From Negativicutes bacterium (GTDB taxonomy: Bacteria; Bacillota_C; Negativicutes; Sporomusales_B; JARLHX01): DNA of 60,719 nucleotides. The translations under genes were made by a program, and so were the position numbers. The notes under the pieces are model-generated. The model saw nothing but the letters and a program-made list of their open reading frames with translations. It did not search any database and was not told the DNA's origin. The first letter of the stretch is position 1. Each line of letters starts with the position of its first letter. The DNA lies in assembly GCA_031292015.1 (NCBI GenBank), contig JARLHY010000055.1:1-60719 (forward strand). The letters are read 5' to 3'. Below are positions 43,211-52,034 of the stretch, one piece after another.

Positions 43211-43742
43211 GGACATTAAAGAAACTTTGCTAAGTACCGAGACGCTGGCCGCGCGGGTGAAAGAACTGGGGGAGGCGATCGGCGCGGACTATGCCGGCAA
43301 AGAGATCCTGATGATCGGGATACTGCGGGGAGCGGTCATCTTCATGGCCGATTTGGCCAGGGCGATCGACGTCCCGGTAGCCCTCGACTTCATGGCTGTC
43401 TCCAGCTATGGCGTATCCAGCCGGTCGAGCGGAGTGGTGCGTATTTTGAAAGACCTGGACGAAGAAGTGGAAGGCAAGCATTTGCTGATTGTGGAGGACA
43501 TCATCGATACAGGTCTGACCCTCAAGTACCTGCTGGAAAACCTCCGTTCCCGAAAACCCGCCAGCCTCAGGATATGCACGCTGCTGAACAAGCCATCCCG
43601 CCGCAAAGCCGAAGTGCCGGTGGATTACAACGGATTCGATATTCCCGACTATTTCGTTGTCGGCTATGGTCTTGATTATGCCGGAAAGTACCGTAACCTG
43701 CCTTTTATCGGGGTGCTGAAACCGGAGGCCTATCAGGGCTGA
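43203..43742 (+). CDS. hpt: Hypoxanthine phosphoribosyltransferase
   Basis: A 179-residue type I phosphoribosyltransferase. PRPP loop VEDIIDTGLTLKYLLENL, FMAVSSYGVSSRSSGVVRIL loop, and the purine-binding end DYFVVGYGLDYAGKYRNLP. It salvages hypoxanthine and guanine. GTG start at 43203 after GGAGGA, inside the last codons of tilS. Confidence 0.96.
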   Translation: MIEDIKETLLSTETLAARVKELGEAIGADYAGKEILMIGILRGAVIFMADLARAIDVPVALDFMAVSSYGVSSRSSGVVRILKDLDEEVEGKHLLIVEDIIDTGLTLKYLLENLRSRKPASLRICTLLNKPSRRKAEVPVDYNGFDIPDYFVVGYGLDYAGKYRNLPFIGVLKPEAYQG

Positions 43743-43792
43743 CGGCCGCATACACATGTAACGCGGGCATCAAGGTGAAAAGTCTGCCATAA

Positions 43793-43821
43793 TTGCCACT
43801 GCAAGTAATTTATGGTATAAT
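43793..43821 (+). promoter_or_regulatory. Sigma-A promoter of ftsH
   Basis: TTGCCA (43793-43798), 17 bp, TATAAT (43816-43821). Confidence 0.75.
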
Positions 43822-43882
43822 ATTAACCTATGGACAAATTAGCTACTGTCCTGTTAGCTCCAGCGAGAGGAGGGTTACCTAG

Positions 43883-45799
43883 TTGAATAAATTTTTCCGC
43901 AACGTAAGCTTCTATCTTCTCATTATCATCCTCGCCATATCCATTATCGACTATTACTCGTCCCGTACGACAACCAAGCAGGAAATCAGTTACAGCCAGT
44001 TCCTGCGCTCGGTGGAGGACCAAAAGGTCGAGCGGGTGACGATAGTAGAAAATACAATCCGCGGTAAACTCAAGGATGGGCAGGAATTTACCACCATTAC
44101 CCCCAATGATCCATCCCTGATCAATACCCTGCGGGAAAAGAATGTGGATATCAAGGCTGAACAGCCGCCGCAACCGCCCTGGTGGACGACTATCTTTTCA
44201 TCGGTCTTGCCGATGTTGCTGCTTATCGGGGTTTGGTTCTTCATCATGCAGCAGACCCAGGGGGGCGGCAACCGGGTGATGTCCTTCGGGAAAAGCCGGG
44301 CCAAGCTGCACAGTGAGGATAAGATTAAAGTCACCTTTGGCGACGTCGCCGGGGCTGACGAAGCCAAGCAGGAACTCGAGGAAGTAGTGGAGTTTCTGAA
44401 ACACCCGAAAAAGTTCAATGACCTGGGAGCACGGATTCCCAAGGGCGTACTGCTGTTTGGGCCTCCCGGAACAGGCAAGACGCTGCTGGCCCGGGCCGTG
44501 GCCGGCGAAGCGGGCGTTCCGTTCTTCAGCATCAGCGGCTCGGATTTTGTGGAAATGTTTGTCGGTGTAGGCGCATCCCGGGTGCGGGATCTGTTCGAGC
44601 AGGCCAAAAAGAGCGCGCCATGCATCGTGTTTATCGACGAGATTGACGCCGTGGGCCGGCAACGGGGCGCAGGCCTCGGCGGCGGCCACGACGAGCGCGA
44701 GCAGACCTTGAATCAGCTGCTTGTGGAAATGGACGGCTTTGGTGTCAATGAGGGGATTATTATCATCGCCGCCACCAACAGGCCGGATATCCTTGACCCC
44801 GCGCTGCTCCGCCCCGGGCGCTTCGACAGGCAGATCGTGGTGGACAAACCGGACGTCAAAGGCCGGCTGGAGATTCTTAGAGTGCATACCAAGGGCAAGC
44901 CTCTGGCCAAGGAGGTCGATCTCGACGTTTTGGCGAGGCGCACCCCGGGCTTTACCGGGGCCGATCTCAATAACCTTGTCAACGAGGCGGCTCTGCTGGC
45001 CGCACGCCGCAGCAAAAAGCGGATTGAAATGCCGGAAATGGAAGAGTCGGTGGAACGGGTCGTCGCCGGACCGGAGCGCAAGAGCAAAGTGATCAGCGAC
45101 AAGGAGAAAAAGCTTACCGCTTATCACGAAGGCGGTCACGCCCTGGTTGGCATGATGCTCACCCACACCGATCCTGTGCACAAAGTCTCGATCATTCCCC
45201 GCGGCCGGGCTGGCGGCTATACGCTGATGCTGCCCAAAGAGGACCGCTATTACGCTACAAGGTCGGAACTTTTAGATCAGCTCAAGACGCTGCTCGGCGG
45301 CCGGGTGGCTGAGGAACTGGTGCTGGAAGAAATCAGCACCGGGGCCCAAAACGACCTGGAAAGAGCTACCGAGCTGGTGCGTAAGATGATTTGCGAGTTC
45401 GGGATGAGTGAAGCGTTGGGCCCGATCACCTTCGGCCGGCGGCAGGATCAGGTCTTCCTGGGCCGTGATATTACCCGGGACCGCAATTACAGCGAGGAAG
45501 TCGCTTATTCCATCGACAAGGAAGTCCGGCGGCTGATTGAAGAGGCCTATACCCGGACCAAAGAAATGCTGAAGGAAAACATCGATAAATTGCACCTTGT
45601 GGCCGATGCCCTCCTGGAACGCGAAACCCTGGAAGGCGCCCAACTGGCGCAGCTTCTGGAAAATGGTTTCATCGACGACAAGGACAAAAAGCCGGAAGAA
45701 CCGGTGGTGGCTCCTCGCAACGCCATTCCCAGCCCGGATGAGGCCCACGGTGGTCCCAAGGTGGTTTACCTGAACCGTCAGGAGGATGATCAGCGATGA
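43883..45799 (+). CDS. ftsH: FtsH, ATP-dependent membrane metalloprotease
   Basis: At 638 residues this is complete. Two helices (about 8-28 and 108-128) flank a small external domain. AAA+ module with Walker [20 protein letters not shown] (near 194), Walker [12 protein letters not shown] and the arginine-finger region [11 protein letters not shown]; then the zinc motif HEGGH (near 415) and the third ligand in [11 protein letters not shown]. It degrades membrane and regulatory proteins and is needed for sporulation in B. subtilis. TTG start at 43883 behind AGAGGAGGG. The stop overlaps the next gene by four bases (ATGA). Confidence 0.97.
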   Translation: MNKFFRNVSFYLLIIILAISIIDYYSSRTTTKQEISYSQFLRSVEDQKVERVTIVENTIRGKLKDGQEFTTITPNDPSLINTLREKNVDIKAEQPPQPPWWTTIFSSVLPMLLLIGVWFFIMQQTQGGGNRVMSFGKSRAKLHSEDKIKVTFGDVAGADEAKQELEEVVEFLKHPKKFNDLGARIPKGVLLFGPPGTGKTLLARAVAGEAGVPFFSISGSDFVEMFVGVGASRVRDLFEQAKKSAPCIVFIDEIDAVGRQRGAGLGGGHDEREQTLNQLLVEMDGFGVNEGIIIIAATNRPDILDPALLRPGRFDRQIVVDKPDVKGRLEILRVHTKGKPLAKEVDLDVLARRTPGFTGADLNNLVNEAALLAARRSKKRIEMPEMEESVERVVAGPERKSKVISDKEKKLTAYHEGGHALVGMMLTHTDPVHKVSIIPRGRAGGYTLMLPKEDRYYATRSELLDQLKTLLGGRVAEELVLEEISTGAQNDLERATELVRKMICEFGMSEALGPITFGRRQDQVFLGRDITRDRNYSEEVAYSIDKEVRRLIEEAYTRTKEMLKENIDKLHLVADALLERETLEGAQLAQLLENGFIDDKDKKPEEPVVAPRNAIPSPDEAHGGPKVVYLNRQEDDQR

Positions 45800-46188
45800 G
45801 TCAAGGCCTAATGGCCGGGATTACCGGCGAGGCGACCGTCAAGGTAACTCCGGAAAATACCGCCGATAAGATGGGTAATGCCGGAGCAATGGTCTTTGCG
45901 ACCCCGATGCTGGTGGCTCTGCTGGAGCAGGCCGCCATTGCCGCGACCAAGCCCTATCTGACTGCCGGCGAAGGAACTGTGGGTACTAAAGTGGATATAG
46001 CCCATCTGGCGGCCACCCCGGTGGGGATGACCGTCCGGGCAACCGCCAAATTGGTTGAGATTGCCGGGAAAAAGCTGGTGTTTGAAGTCGAGGCCTTCGA
46101 TGACCGGGAAAAGGTTGGCCAAGGCCGTCACGAGCGATATATCATCAATACTGAGGCCTTTTTTGGCAAGGTCGCAGCCAAAAAATAA
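45796..46188 (+). CDS. FlK-like acyl-CoA thioesterase
   Basis: A 130-residue hot-dog fold protein. The catalytic residues of fluoroacetyl-CoA thioesterase FlK (T42, E50, H76) are matched in identity and spacing by T36 and E44 ([15 protein letters not shown]) and H70 ([13 protein letters not shown]). The substrate here is probably some short acyl-CoA rather than fluoroacetyl-CoA. Translationally coupled to ftsH through ATGA, an unusual partner. Followed by pssA after 36 bp. Confidence 0.85.
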   Translation: MSQGLMAGITGEATVKVTPENTADKMGNAGAMVFATPMLVALLEQAAIAATKPYLTAGEGTVGTKVDIAHLAATPVGMTVRATAKLVEIAGKKLVFEVEAFDDREKVGQGRHERYIINTEAFFGKVAAKK

Positions 46189-46224
46189 TAATTGTAAACA
46201 GCCGTCCGTTTGAGAGGTGATAGC

Positions 46225-46725
46225 ATGTCGCGAAGATGGATCCCTAATGTCTTGACAGTAATCAACCTCTTTGCCGGCCTTGTGGCGATTTTGTTGTCAT
46301 TTGTCCGACAATGGGAGTTGGCTGTGGCTCTTGTTTTCGGAGCCGCACTGTTCGACAGCCTTGACGGGCGGATCGCCAGGCGCCTCAACGTCACCAGCGA
46401 ATTCGGCAAACAGCTCGATTCCCTGGCTGATCTAGTTTCCTTCGGGGTGGCTCCGGCGACCATCACTTACCTGTTGGTATTTGCCCACAGCGGCTGGAGC
46501 GGCTATATACTGGCTGCCGTGTTTCCGGTGTGCGGGGCCTTGCGCCTGGCCCGGTTCAACATCTCCAGCGTGAAGGGTTATTATGTCGGCCTGCCGATTA
46601 CGGTGGCCGGACCGATACTGGCCTGTACGGCTTTTTTTACCCAGACCATGGTGACAATGCAGGCTGTCATTTTGCTAGTCTTGTCCGGCCTGATGATATC
46701 GACGGTGAAAGTGCCGAAAATGTAA
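46225..46725 (+). CDS. pssA: CDP-diacylglycerol-serine O-phosphatidyltransferase
   Basis: The ATG at 46225 has GAGAGGTGA upstream; 166 residues. The CDP-alcohol phosphotransferase motif D-G-A-R-G-D-D is seen in DSLDGRIARRLNVTSEFGKQ followed by LDSLAD, with four to five helices. The RFNISSVKGYYVGLPIT stretch is typical of PssA. It makes phosphatidylserine, precursor of phosphatidylethanolamine. No psd gene is in the window. Confidence 0.9.
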   Translation: MSRRWIPNVLTVINLFAGLVAILLSFVRQWELAVALVFGAALFDSLDGRIARRLNVTSEFGKQLDSLADLVSFGVAPATITYLLVFAHSGWSGYILAAVFPVCGALRLARFNISSVKGYYVGLPITVAGPILACTAFFTQTMVTMQAVILLVLSGLMISTVKVPKM

Positions 46726-46937
46726 CCGAAAGACCCATCGCGATTTGCGATGGGTCTTTCGGCTTGTTGAGAAGCCTGCTTTTCAGGCCGTTCAGAAACC
46801 CCTAGATGCGCGACGGCCCCACAAACCCAGCAGCGACGCGTACAGGAAAGTACGCTAGCAATGGGGTTGTGGGGCCAACAAAGCAGATGGGGGGTTATCA
46901 ACGGCCTGAAGACCCATCGCGGTTGCGATGGGTCTTC
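46726..46937 (+). repeat. Mosaic structured repeat, copy C, between duplicated terminators
   Basis: Left hairpin CCGAAAGACCCATCGC/GCGATGGGTCTTTCGG (46726-46762, loop GATTT) is the pssA terminator. Right hairpin GAAGACCCATCGC/GCGATGGGTCTTC (46908-46937, loop GGTT) repeats its stem. The 145-bp body between has both outer arms (CAGGCCGTTCAGAAACC; GGGGGTTATCAACGGCCTG), the GCGTAC-AGGAAA-GTACGC hairpin and GCTAGCAATGGGG, but lacks the inner module found in A, B and D. Together they fill the gap before the convergent kinase gene. Confidence 0.88.
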
Positions 46938-47004
46938 TTATGGCCATCAACGCCAAGGCGCTAGCGACAGATGACCGGGTGTTTGCGGTCTGGCGTGACA
47001 AAAA

Positions 47005-48399
47005 TCATTTTGCCTGCGGCAGGGTAAAGGTGAACGTCGCGCCGGCCCCTGGCACGCTGTAGACTGAGATTTCGCCGCCCATCGCGGTGACCAGACGCTT
47101 GGTGATGGCCAGGCCGAGACCGGTGCCACCGCCGCTGCGGGAGCGGGATTTATCGACCCGGTAAAACCTGTCCCAAATGTGGGGCTGGTCCGCCGCAGGT
47201 ATTCCGGGACCGTGATCAGCGACAGAGACGGCGATTTGACTGTAGACCACTTTGACGGCGATGTCCACCGAGGCACCGTCCGGTGAATAGCGGATGGCGT
47301 TTGCCAGCAGGTTGGCGACGACCTGGGACAGGCGTCCGGCATCAGCCAGCACCGCTGGGAGGCTTGGCGGAATATTCATCGCCGCTTTCAGTTGTTTTTC
47401 CGCCAAAAGGTGCTCATATTTCGTCAGTTCGTTCGGCAGGAAAGCGGCAAGATCCACCTTTTCAGGCACCACTGTAAGTTCGCCGGCTTCCAGCTGGGCC
47501 AGATCAAGCAGGTCCCGGATCAGTCGGTCGATATGGAGGCTTTCTTCGACAATGGTTTGCAGGTAGCGCTGCTGTTTCTCCGGGCGTTCAACCATGCCGT
47601 CATGCAAGGCTTCGGCCAGGGCCTGGATCGACGCCACCGGCGTCTTTAGCTCATGGGAAACGTTCGCCAGAAAATCCCGCCGGTTTTGCTCTGTGGAAGC
47701 CAACGATTCGGCCATGCCGTTGAAGACCTGGCCCAGGCGGCCGATTTCGTCGTTGCCTGTGGCTTTTGTCCGGCTGGTGTAATCTCCGCCGGCGAAGCGG
47801 GCCGCAGCTTTGCTGATGTTGGCGATAGGGCGGGTCAGACTGCGGGCGATGAAGAAGCCCAGCAGCGTGGCGGCCAGCGTTCCGACAAGCAGGGCCACGA
47901 TCAGAAGCCGGTCGAGGGCCTGGACGGTCTGGTTGATACCGGTGATCGGCGTGTAGAGAAACAGGGCCGAAGGGATTTGCGTCCCGGTGAGGGGCAAAGC
48001 GACAGTGATCGACGGATCAGGCTGGTTTCTGGCGTTGCGCACCCAGGACTGGGCCGCGCCGGCAAAGACGCCTTCAAACTGCCCCGGATTTTCCGTCAGC
48101 GCCCGGATCCAGCGATTCGGAGGATTGCCGGCCAGCACCTTTCCCTGCTGGTTCACTGCCCAGATATTGACTCCGACCAGATCGCCGATTAGGTCTAACC
48201 GGTTCGGGGTGTGGCCGCTGGCCAGGGTAGGTGAAATCAGGGCGGCAACGACGCTGCCTTTGGCCAGCAGCTCACTGCGCTTGTTTTCCACCACATGGGC
48301 CCGGATCAGAAAAGAGATAAATATGCCAAAGCAGACGGTGGTGACAAGGATGACGGCAATATGTGAAAATAGCAGCCGGCCGAAAATGGAACGGATCAT
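47005..48399 (-). CDS. Sensor histidine kinase of a two-component pair
   Basis: A kinase of 464 residues from the ATG at 48399, which overlaps the regulator stop by four bases. Helix 1 (about 8-30), external sensor (30-155), helix 2 (about 160-182), HAMP, HisKA with H in NVSHELKTPVASIQALAEAL, and ATPase motifs NLLANAIRYSPDG, DHGPGIPAADQPHIWDRFYR and GGGTGLGLAITKRL. No PAS domain. It phosphorylates the adjacent OmpR-type regulator. The stimulus is unknown; cell-envelope stress is a common role for this architecture. Confidence 0.9.
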   Translation of the reverse strand: MIRSIFGRLLFSHIAVILVTTVCFGIFISFLIRAHVVENKRSELLAKGSVVAALISPTLASGHTPNRLDLIGDLVGVNIWAVNQQGKVLAGNPPNRWIRALTENPGQFEGVFAGAAQSWVRNARNQPDPSITVALPLTGTQIPSALFLYTPITGINQTVQALDRLLIVALLVGTLAATLLGFFIARSLTRPIANISKAAARFAGGDYTSRTKATGNDEIGRLGQVFNGMAESLASTEQNRRDFLANVSHELKTPVASIQALAEALHDGMVERPEKQQRYLQTIVEESLHIDRLIRDLLDLAQLEAGELTVVPEKVDLAAFLPNELTKYEHLLAEKQLKAAMNIPPSLPAVLADAGRLSQVVANLLANAIRYSPDGASVDIAVKVVYSQIAVSVADHGPGIPAADQPHIWDRFYRVDKSRSRSGGGTGLGLAITKRLVTAMGGEISVYSVPGAGATFTFTLPQAK

Positions 48400-49073
48400 T
48401 TGGCGATCACTTCGAATTTGTAGCCGACGCCCCACACGGTGTGAATATAGGGATTATCCGCCATCGCTATTTTTTGCCGCAGTCGCTTGACTGTTGCGTC
48501 CACTGTCCGGTCATCACCTTCAAAACCGTACCCCCAGACGTTGGTCAAAAGCTGCTCCCGGGAAAACACCACTTTTTGATGGCGGGCCAGAAAGATGAGC
48601 AGTTCGTACTCCTTCGGCGACAGCGCGATAGGTACTCCGTCGCGCTCTACCCGCTGGGCCGCAGGATTGATGATGAGGCCGGAAAACGTCAGGACGTCCG
48701 AAGTTTCGTAGATAAGGCCACTGCGCCGCAGGACGGCCCGGACCCGGGCGACCAGCTCCCGGGGACTGAACGGTTTGGTGACATAGTCGTCGGCGCCAAG
48801 GGAAAACCCGGTGATTTTATCGGTTTCGGTGCTTTTCGCGGTCAGAAAAATCACCGGCACCTTGCGGGGCAAATCCCGGCAGATTTCCCAGCCCGTGCGT
48901 TTGGGCAGCATCACATCAAGGATTAACAGGTCAGGCTGGACCTCGGCCTCGATGTCAAGGGCCTCCTCGCCGTCAGCCGCCGTGTAGACGGTAAAACCCT
49001 CGCGCTCCAGATATAGCTGAACCACTTCGCAGATGCTGGGTTCATCGTCAGCTACTAAAATTTTTACAGACAT
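48396..49073 (-). CDS. OmpR-family response regulator
   Basis: A regulator of 225 residues from the ATG at 49073 with GGAGG upstream. Receiver with DDE in ILVADDEPSICEVV, phosphoacceptor D in LLILDVMLPKRTGWEI, K in DYVTKPFSPRELVARV; winged helix with IALSPKEYELLIFLARHQ and DATVKRLRQKI. Forms one transcript with the kinase. Its target genes cannot be named. Divergent from panC. Confidence 0.93.
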   Translation of the reverse strand: MSVKILVADDEPSICEVVQLYLEREGFTVYTAADGEEALDIEAEVQPDLLILDVMLPKRTGWEICRDLPRKVPVIFLTAKSTETDKITGFSLGADDYVTKPFSPRELVARVRAVLRRSGLIYETSDVLTFSGLIINPAAQRVERDGVPIALSPKEYELLIFLARHQKVVFSREQLLTNVWGYGFEGDDRTVDATVKRLRQKIAMADNPYIHTVWGVGYKFEVIAK

Positions 49074-49088
49074 TTTTAAACCTCCGTC

Positions 49089-49117
49089 TTGATGAGCATG
49101 GCGAAACATGCTATTAT
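49089..49117 (+). promoter_or_regulatory. Sigma-A promoter of the panC leader
   Basis: TTGATG (49089-49094), 17 bp, TATTAT (49112-49117). It would start transcription near 49124 and leave a leader of about 280 nt. Confidence 0.6.
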
Positions 49118-49223
49118 AGGGCTGAATAAATTTCGCGAACAGGCGGTATCAATGTGAACCGTACCTGGCCGTGACGCTCAGCAATCACTTACATATATGC
49201 TTGGTTGTAGACCGCTTGGATCC

Positions 49224-49289
49224 CCTGCAGGACCAAGACGGCGAGGACCGGTGTCAATGGGCCTTCCTGTCTTGCAGGAAGGCTTTTCG
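49224..49289 (+). promoter_or_regulatory. Possible attenuator in the panC leader
   Basis: A terminator GCCTTCCTG (49261-49269), loop TCTTG, CAGGAAGGC (49275-49283), TTTT lies 115 bp before panC. Upstream CCTGCA (49224-49229) plus AAGAC (49235-49239) can pair, with a bulge, with GTCTTGCAGG (49269-49278) and so compete with the terminator. No known riboswitch was recognised in 49124-49223. A GC-rich hairpin also stands near 49327-49358. Confidence 0.45.
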
Positions 49290-49403
49290 TCTGTCAGGAC
49301 GGGTAACCCTGTGGATGGACAACCAGCCGCCTGCCCCCGCCCGGTCAGGGGCGGCGTAAGCCGCTTAAAAAAAACTATGAGTCTGAGAGTAGGAGATGTA
49401 TTT

Positions 49404-50258
49404 ATGGATGTCATAAGCCGGGTCGCCGACCTGAGAACCAGCCTCGCAACACTGAGACAACAGGGCAAGTCGGTGGGCCTGGTGCCCACCATGGGCTGCC
49501 TGCACGAGGGACACCTGACTTTGATGCGGCAGGCCCGGGCCGGCAACGATGTTGTTGTTGCCAGTATCTTCGTCAATCCCCTGCAGTTCGGCCCCAACGA
49601 AGATTATGGGGTCTACCCGCGGAATATCCAGCAGGACAGTGCCCTCGCCGCCGCCGCGGGGGTCGATATCTTGTTTGCACCGCAGGTGGAGGATATGTAC
49701 CCCGGGGGCTATGAGAAGATGCTGACTTTCGTCGATGTCCGGAATGTCAGTGAGCGTCTTTGCGGGGCGTCCCGCCCCGGTCACTTTCGCGGCGTTGCCA
49801 CCGTGGTCAGCAAGCTTTTCAACATTGTCCAGCCCGACGACGCCTATTTTGGCCAGAAAGACGCCCAACAGGTCATTGTCCTGAAAAGGATGGTCCAGGA
49901 TCTGAATATGAATCTGCGGATCGTCACTGTGCCGACCGTCCGGGAAAAAGACGGTCTCGCATTGTCTTCGCGCAATTGTTTTCTAAATCCTGCTGAACGC
50001 GAGGCGGCTTTGGTGATAAACAGATCACTGCGGCTGGCGGAAGAAAAACTGCGGTCCGGGGAACGGGACACTGCCAGGCTTATCGCTGCGATGAGGGAGC
50101 TTATCGGCGACGAACCCTTGGCCAGTATCGACTATGTTTCGATCTCTGATCCGCATAGCCTCACTGAACTGGCAGTTGCCGACGGGCCGGTCCTCATCGC
50201 CATGGCGGTGCGAATCGGCAAAACCCGGCTGATCGACAATATGATGTGGGCAGGTTAA
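49404..50258 (+). CDS. panC: PanC, pantothenate synthetase
   Basis: A 284-residue enzyme from the ATG at 49404 (AGGAGA upstream); the open frame back to 49197 is leader. ATP-binding motif VPTMGCLHEGHLTLM, FVNPLQFGPNEDYGVYPR, QPDDAYFGQKDAQQ and the KDGLALSSRN loop (KMSKS equivalent) are all present. Ligates pantoate and beta-alanine. MGCLHEGH has C where most enzymes have A. No panB or panD is adjacent. The coenzyme A pathway continues with coaX 1.8 kb downstream. Confidence 0.95.
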   Translation: MDVISRVADLRTSLATLRQQGKSVGLVPTMGCLHEGHLTLMRQARAGNDVVVASIFVNPLQFGPNEDYGVYPRNIQQDSALAAAAGVDILFAPQVEDMYPGGYEKMLTFVDVRNVSERLCGASRPGHFRGVATVVSKLFNIVQPDDAYFGQKDAQQVIVLKRMVQDLNMNLRIVTVPTVREKDGLALSSRNCFLNPAEREAALVINRSLRLAEEKLRSGERDTARLIAAMRELIGDEPLASIDYVSISDPHSLTELAVADGPVLIAMAVRIGKTRLIDNMMWAG

Positions 50259-50395
50259 AGGTTATTATGATCATTTCCGCCGCCGCTCATGACGCGCGGG
50301 GCGGAAAGTTCCGGTCGGGGCTGCGTTTTTTCGGGCTGAACGCCAAAACCGTCTGGCGTGCTGACCGGGCAGCAGCAAGGTAAAATATCACTTGA

Positions 50396-50425
50396 TTGAC
50401 AGAATGTTGACTTTGTTATTATGAT
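50396..50425 (+). promoter_or_regulatory. Sigma-A promoter of birA-bioY-coaX
   Basis: TTGACA (50396-50401), 18 bp, TATGAT (50420-50425). I see no BirA operator palindrome around it. Confidence 0.7.
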
Positions 50426-50461
50426 AAAGGAAGTCTTTGGTTTGTGGCAGGAGGGATAACG

Positions 50462-51445
50462 ATGCGCGCCAAGATTTTGGAATTGCTGCGGCAGGGGGCT
50501 GCCGGTTACTTGTCCGGCGAGGAGGTTTCCCGCCGGCTTAACGTATCGCGGACAGCCGTCTGGAAACATATTCAGGCCCTAAAGGCTGACGGCTACGATA
50601 TTGAGGCCCACTCGCGGCTGGGTTATCGCCTGTGCGCGGCGCCTGACCTGCTTTTGCCGGAAGAGATCGGCCCGTGGCTGACAACCAAATACATCGGCCG
50701 GCAGATTGTTTACCTTCCGTCCGTCGTCTCAACCAACACCGAAGCAAAAAGACTGGCGGCCGACGGGTGCCCGGAGGGCCAGATCGTGATCGCCGAGGAG
50801 CAGACCGGCGGTAAAGGCCGCCTGTCACGGGGCTGGTTTTCGCCTCGAGGCAAAGGGATCTGGCTCTCGCTGGTTCTCAGGCCGCCCTTCAGCCCGCAGG
50901 AAGCTCCCAAATGCACGATGCTCGCCGCTGTGGCCGTGAACAGGGCTATCAGAAGGGTGACGGGGGTGGCCTGCGGCATCAAGTGGCCCAACGACATTCT
51001 CTATGAGGACAAAAAACTGGTGGGCATTCTCACCGAAATGACAGCTGAGATGGACGCCATCAACTATGTGGTAATTGGTATGGGGATCAACGTAAATATA
51101 GCGGCAGAGGAGTTTCCGCCTGATCTTCACGCCATCGCCACTTCTTTGGCAATGGCCGCCGGACATCCCTTGTCTCGGCTGCAACTGCTTGCCGCGATAC
51201 TGGAAGAACTGGAACAGGCCTATCAGATGAGCATCGACAAGGGCTTCGCGCCGGTGCTTGATGCCTGGCGGGGCGAGTCGGTGACCTTGGGCCGGATGGT
51301 CGACGTCTTCGGTCAAGGCCGGAAATTTGCCGGCTTGGCGACAGACATCGCCGCCGACGGCGCGCTGCTTGTCGAGACCCCGGACGGCCTGGAAAGAGTG
51401 GTGGCCGGTGATGTGTCGATCCGGGCCCGCGAAAGGGAGGGATAG
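50462..51445 (+). CDS. birA: BirA, biotin-protein ligase and repressor
   Basis: A 327-residue bifunctional form from the ATG at 50462 (AGGAGGGA). N-terminal winged helix (GEEVSRRLNVSRTAVWKHIQ, residues about 20-45), catalytic domain with SVVSTNTEAKRLA, the biotinyl-AMP loop GGKGRLSRGWFSP (GRGRRG type), IKWPNDILY and a C-terminal SH3-like domain. It loads biotin onto carboxylases and, having the winged helix, can repress biotin genes. Co-transcribed with bioY. Confidence 0.94.
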   Translation: MRAKILELLRQGAAGYLSGEEVSRRLNVSRTAVWKHIQALKADGYDIEAHSRLGYRLCAAPDLLLPEEIGPWLTTKYIGRQIVYLPSVVSTNTEAKRLAADGCPEGQIVIAEEQTGGKGRLSRGWFSPRGKGIWLSLVLRPPFSPQEAPKCTMLAAVAVNRAIRRVTGVACGIKWPNDILYEDKKLVGILTEMTAEMDAINYVVIGMGINVNIAAEEFPPDLHAIATSLAMAAGHPLSRLQLLAAILEELEQAYQMSIDKGFAPVLDAWRGESVTLGRMVDVFGQGRKFAGLATDIAADGALLVETPDGLERVVAGDVSIRAREREG

Positions 51446-51448
51446 CCT

Positions 51449-52006
51449 GTGGCAGTTCGCAGCATGGTGCTCGCCGGGCTTTTTGCCGCGTTGATCGCGA
51501 TCAGTTCCCAGGTTGCCATCCCGATCGGTCCGGTGCCGCACACCCTGCAGGTGTTTTTTGTCCTGCTGGCCGGAATGGTGCTTGGCGGTCGCTGGGGCTT
51601 TACCAGCGTAACGGTCTGGGTATTGCTGGGGCTGTTCGGGTTGCCGGTGTTTTCCCAGGGGAAGGCCGGTCTGCCGGTGCTGGTCGGTCCCACCGGCGGC
51701 TTTCTGATCGGCTTCATGCTGTGCGCCTTGCTGGTAGGCTGGCTGACAGAGCGGACCGAGGTGTCTCTGGTTAAGACCGTTTGGATCATGCTGCTTGGGC
51801 TGGCAGTGGTCTATGTTGTCGGGCTAGCCGGCTTTATGGCCAGCTTCGCCTATTTTCTCCAGAAGCCCATGACTTGGAGTCAGGCGCTGACTCTGGCGGT
51901 GGTCCCGTTCCTGCCCTTCGATTTCATCAAAATGCTGATGGCGGCGTACGTCGGCGTGAAGGTCAGACGGGCCCTCGAGCGGGCCGGGTTCGTTCAGAAC
52001 CGATAA
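51449..52006 (+). CDS. bioY: BioY, biotin transporter substrate-binding subunit
   Basis: A 185-residue protein with six helices. Family pattern [37 protein letters not shown] and [16 protein letters not shown]. It is the S component of an ECF transporter and uses a shared energising module not present here. GTG start at 51449 behind AAAGGGAGGGA, three bases after birA. The pairing puts biotin uptake and use in one operon. Confidence 0.93.
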   Translation: MAVRSMVLAGLFAALIAISSQVAIPIGPVPHTLQVFFVLLAGMVLGGRWGFTSVTVWVLLGLFGLPVFSQGKAGLPVLVGPTGGFLIGFMLCALLVGWLTERTEVSLVKTVWIMLLGLAVVYVVGLAGFMASFAYFLQKPMTWSQALTLAVVPFLPFDFIKMLMAAYVGVKVRRALERAGFVQNR

Positions 52007-52034
52007 TTTTTTGTGCGGGAGTGAGAAACAAATT

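Noticed and set aside
15239..46937. Mosaic repeats as tRNA, tmRNA or a known riboswitch
   Set aside because: No cloverleaf, no CCA end, no anticodon arm, and no similarity to riboswitch cores I know; position after genes, not before them, argues against riboswitches.
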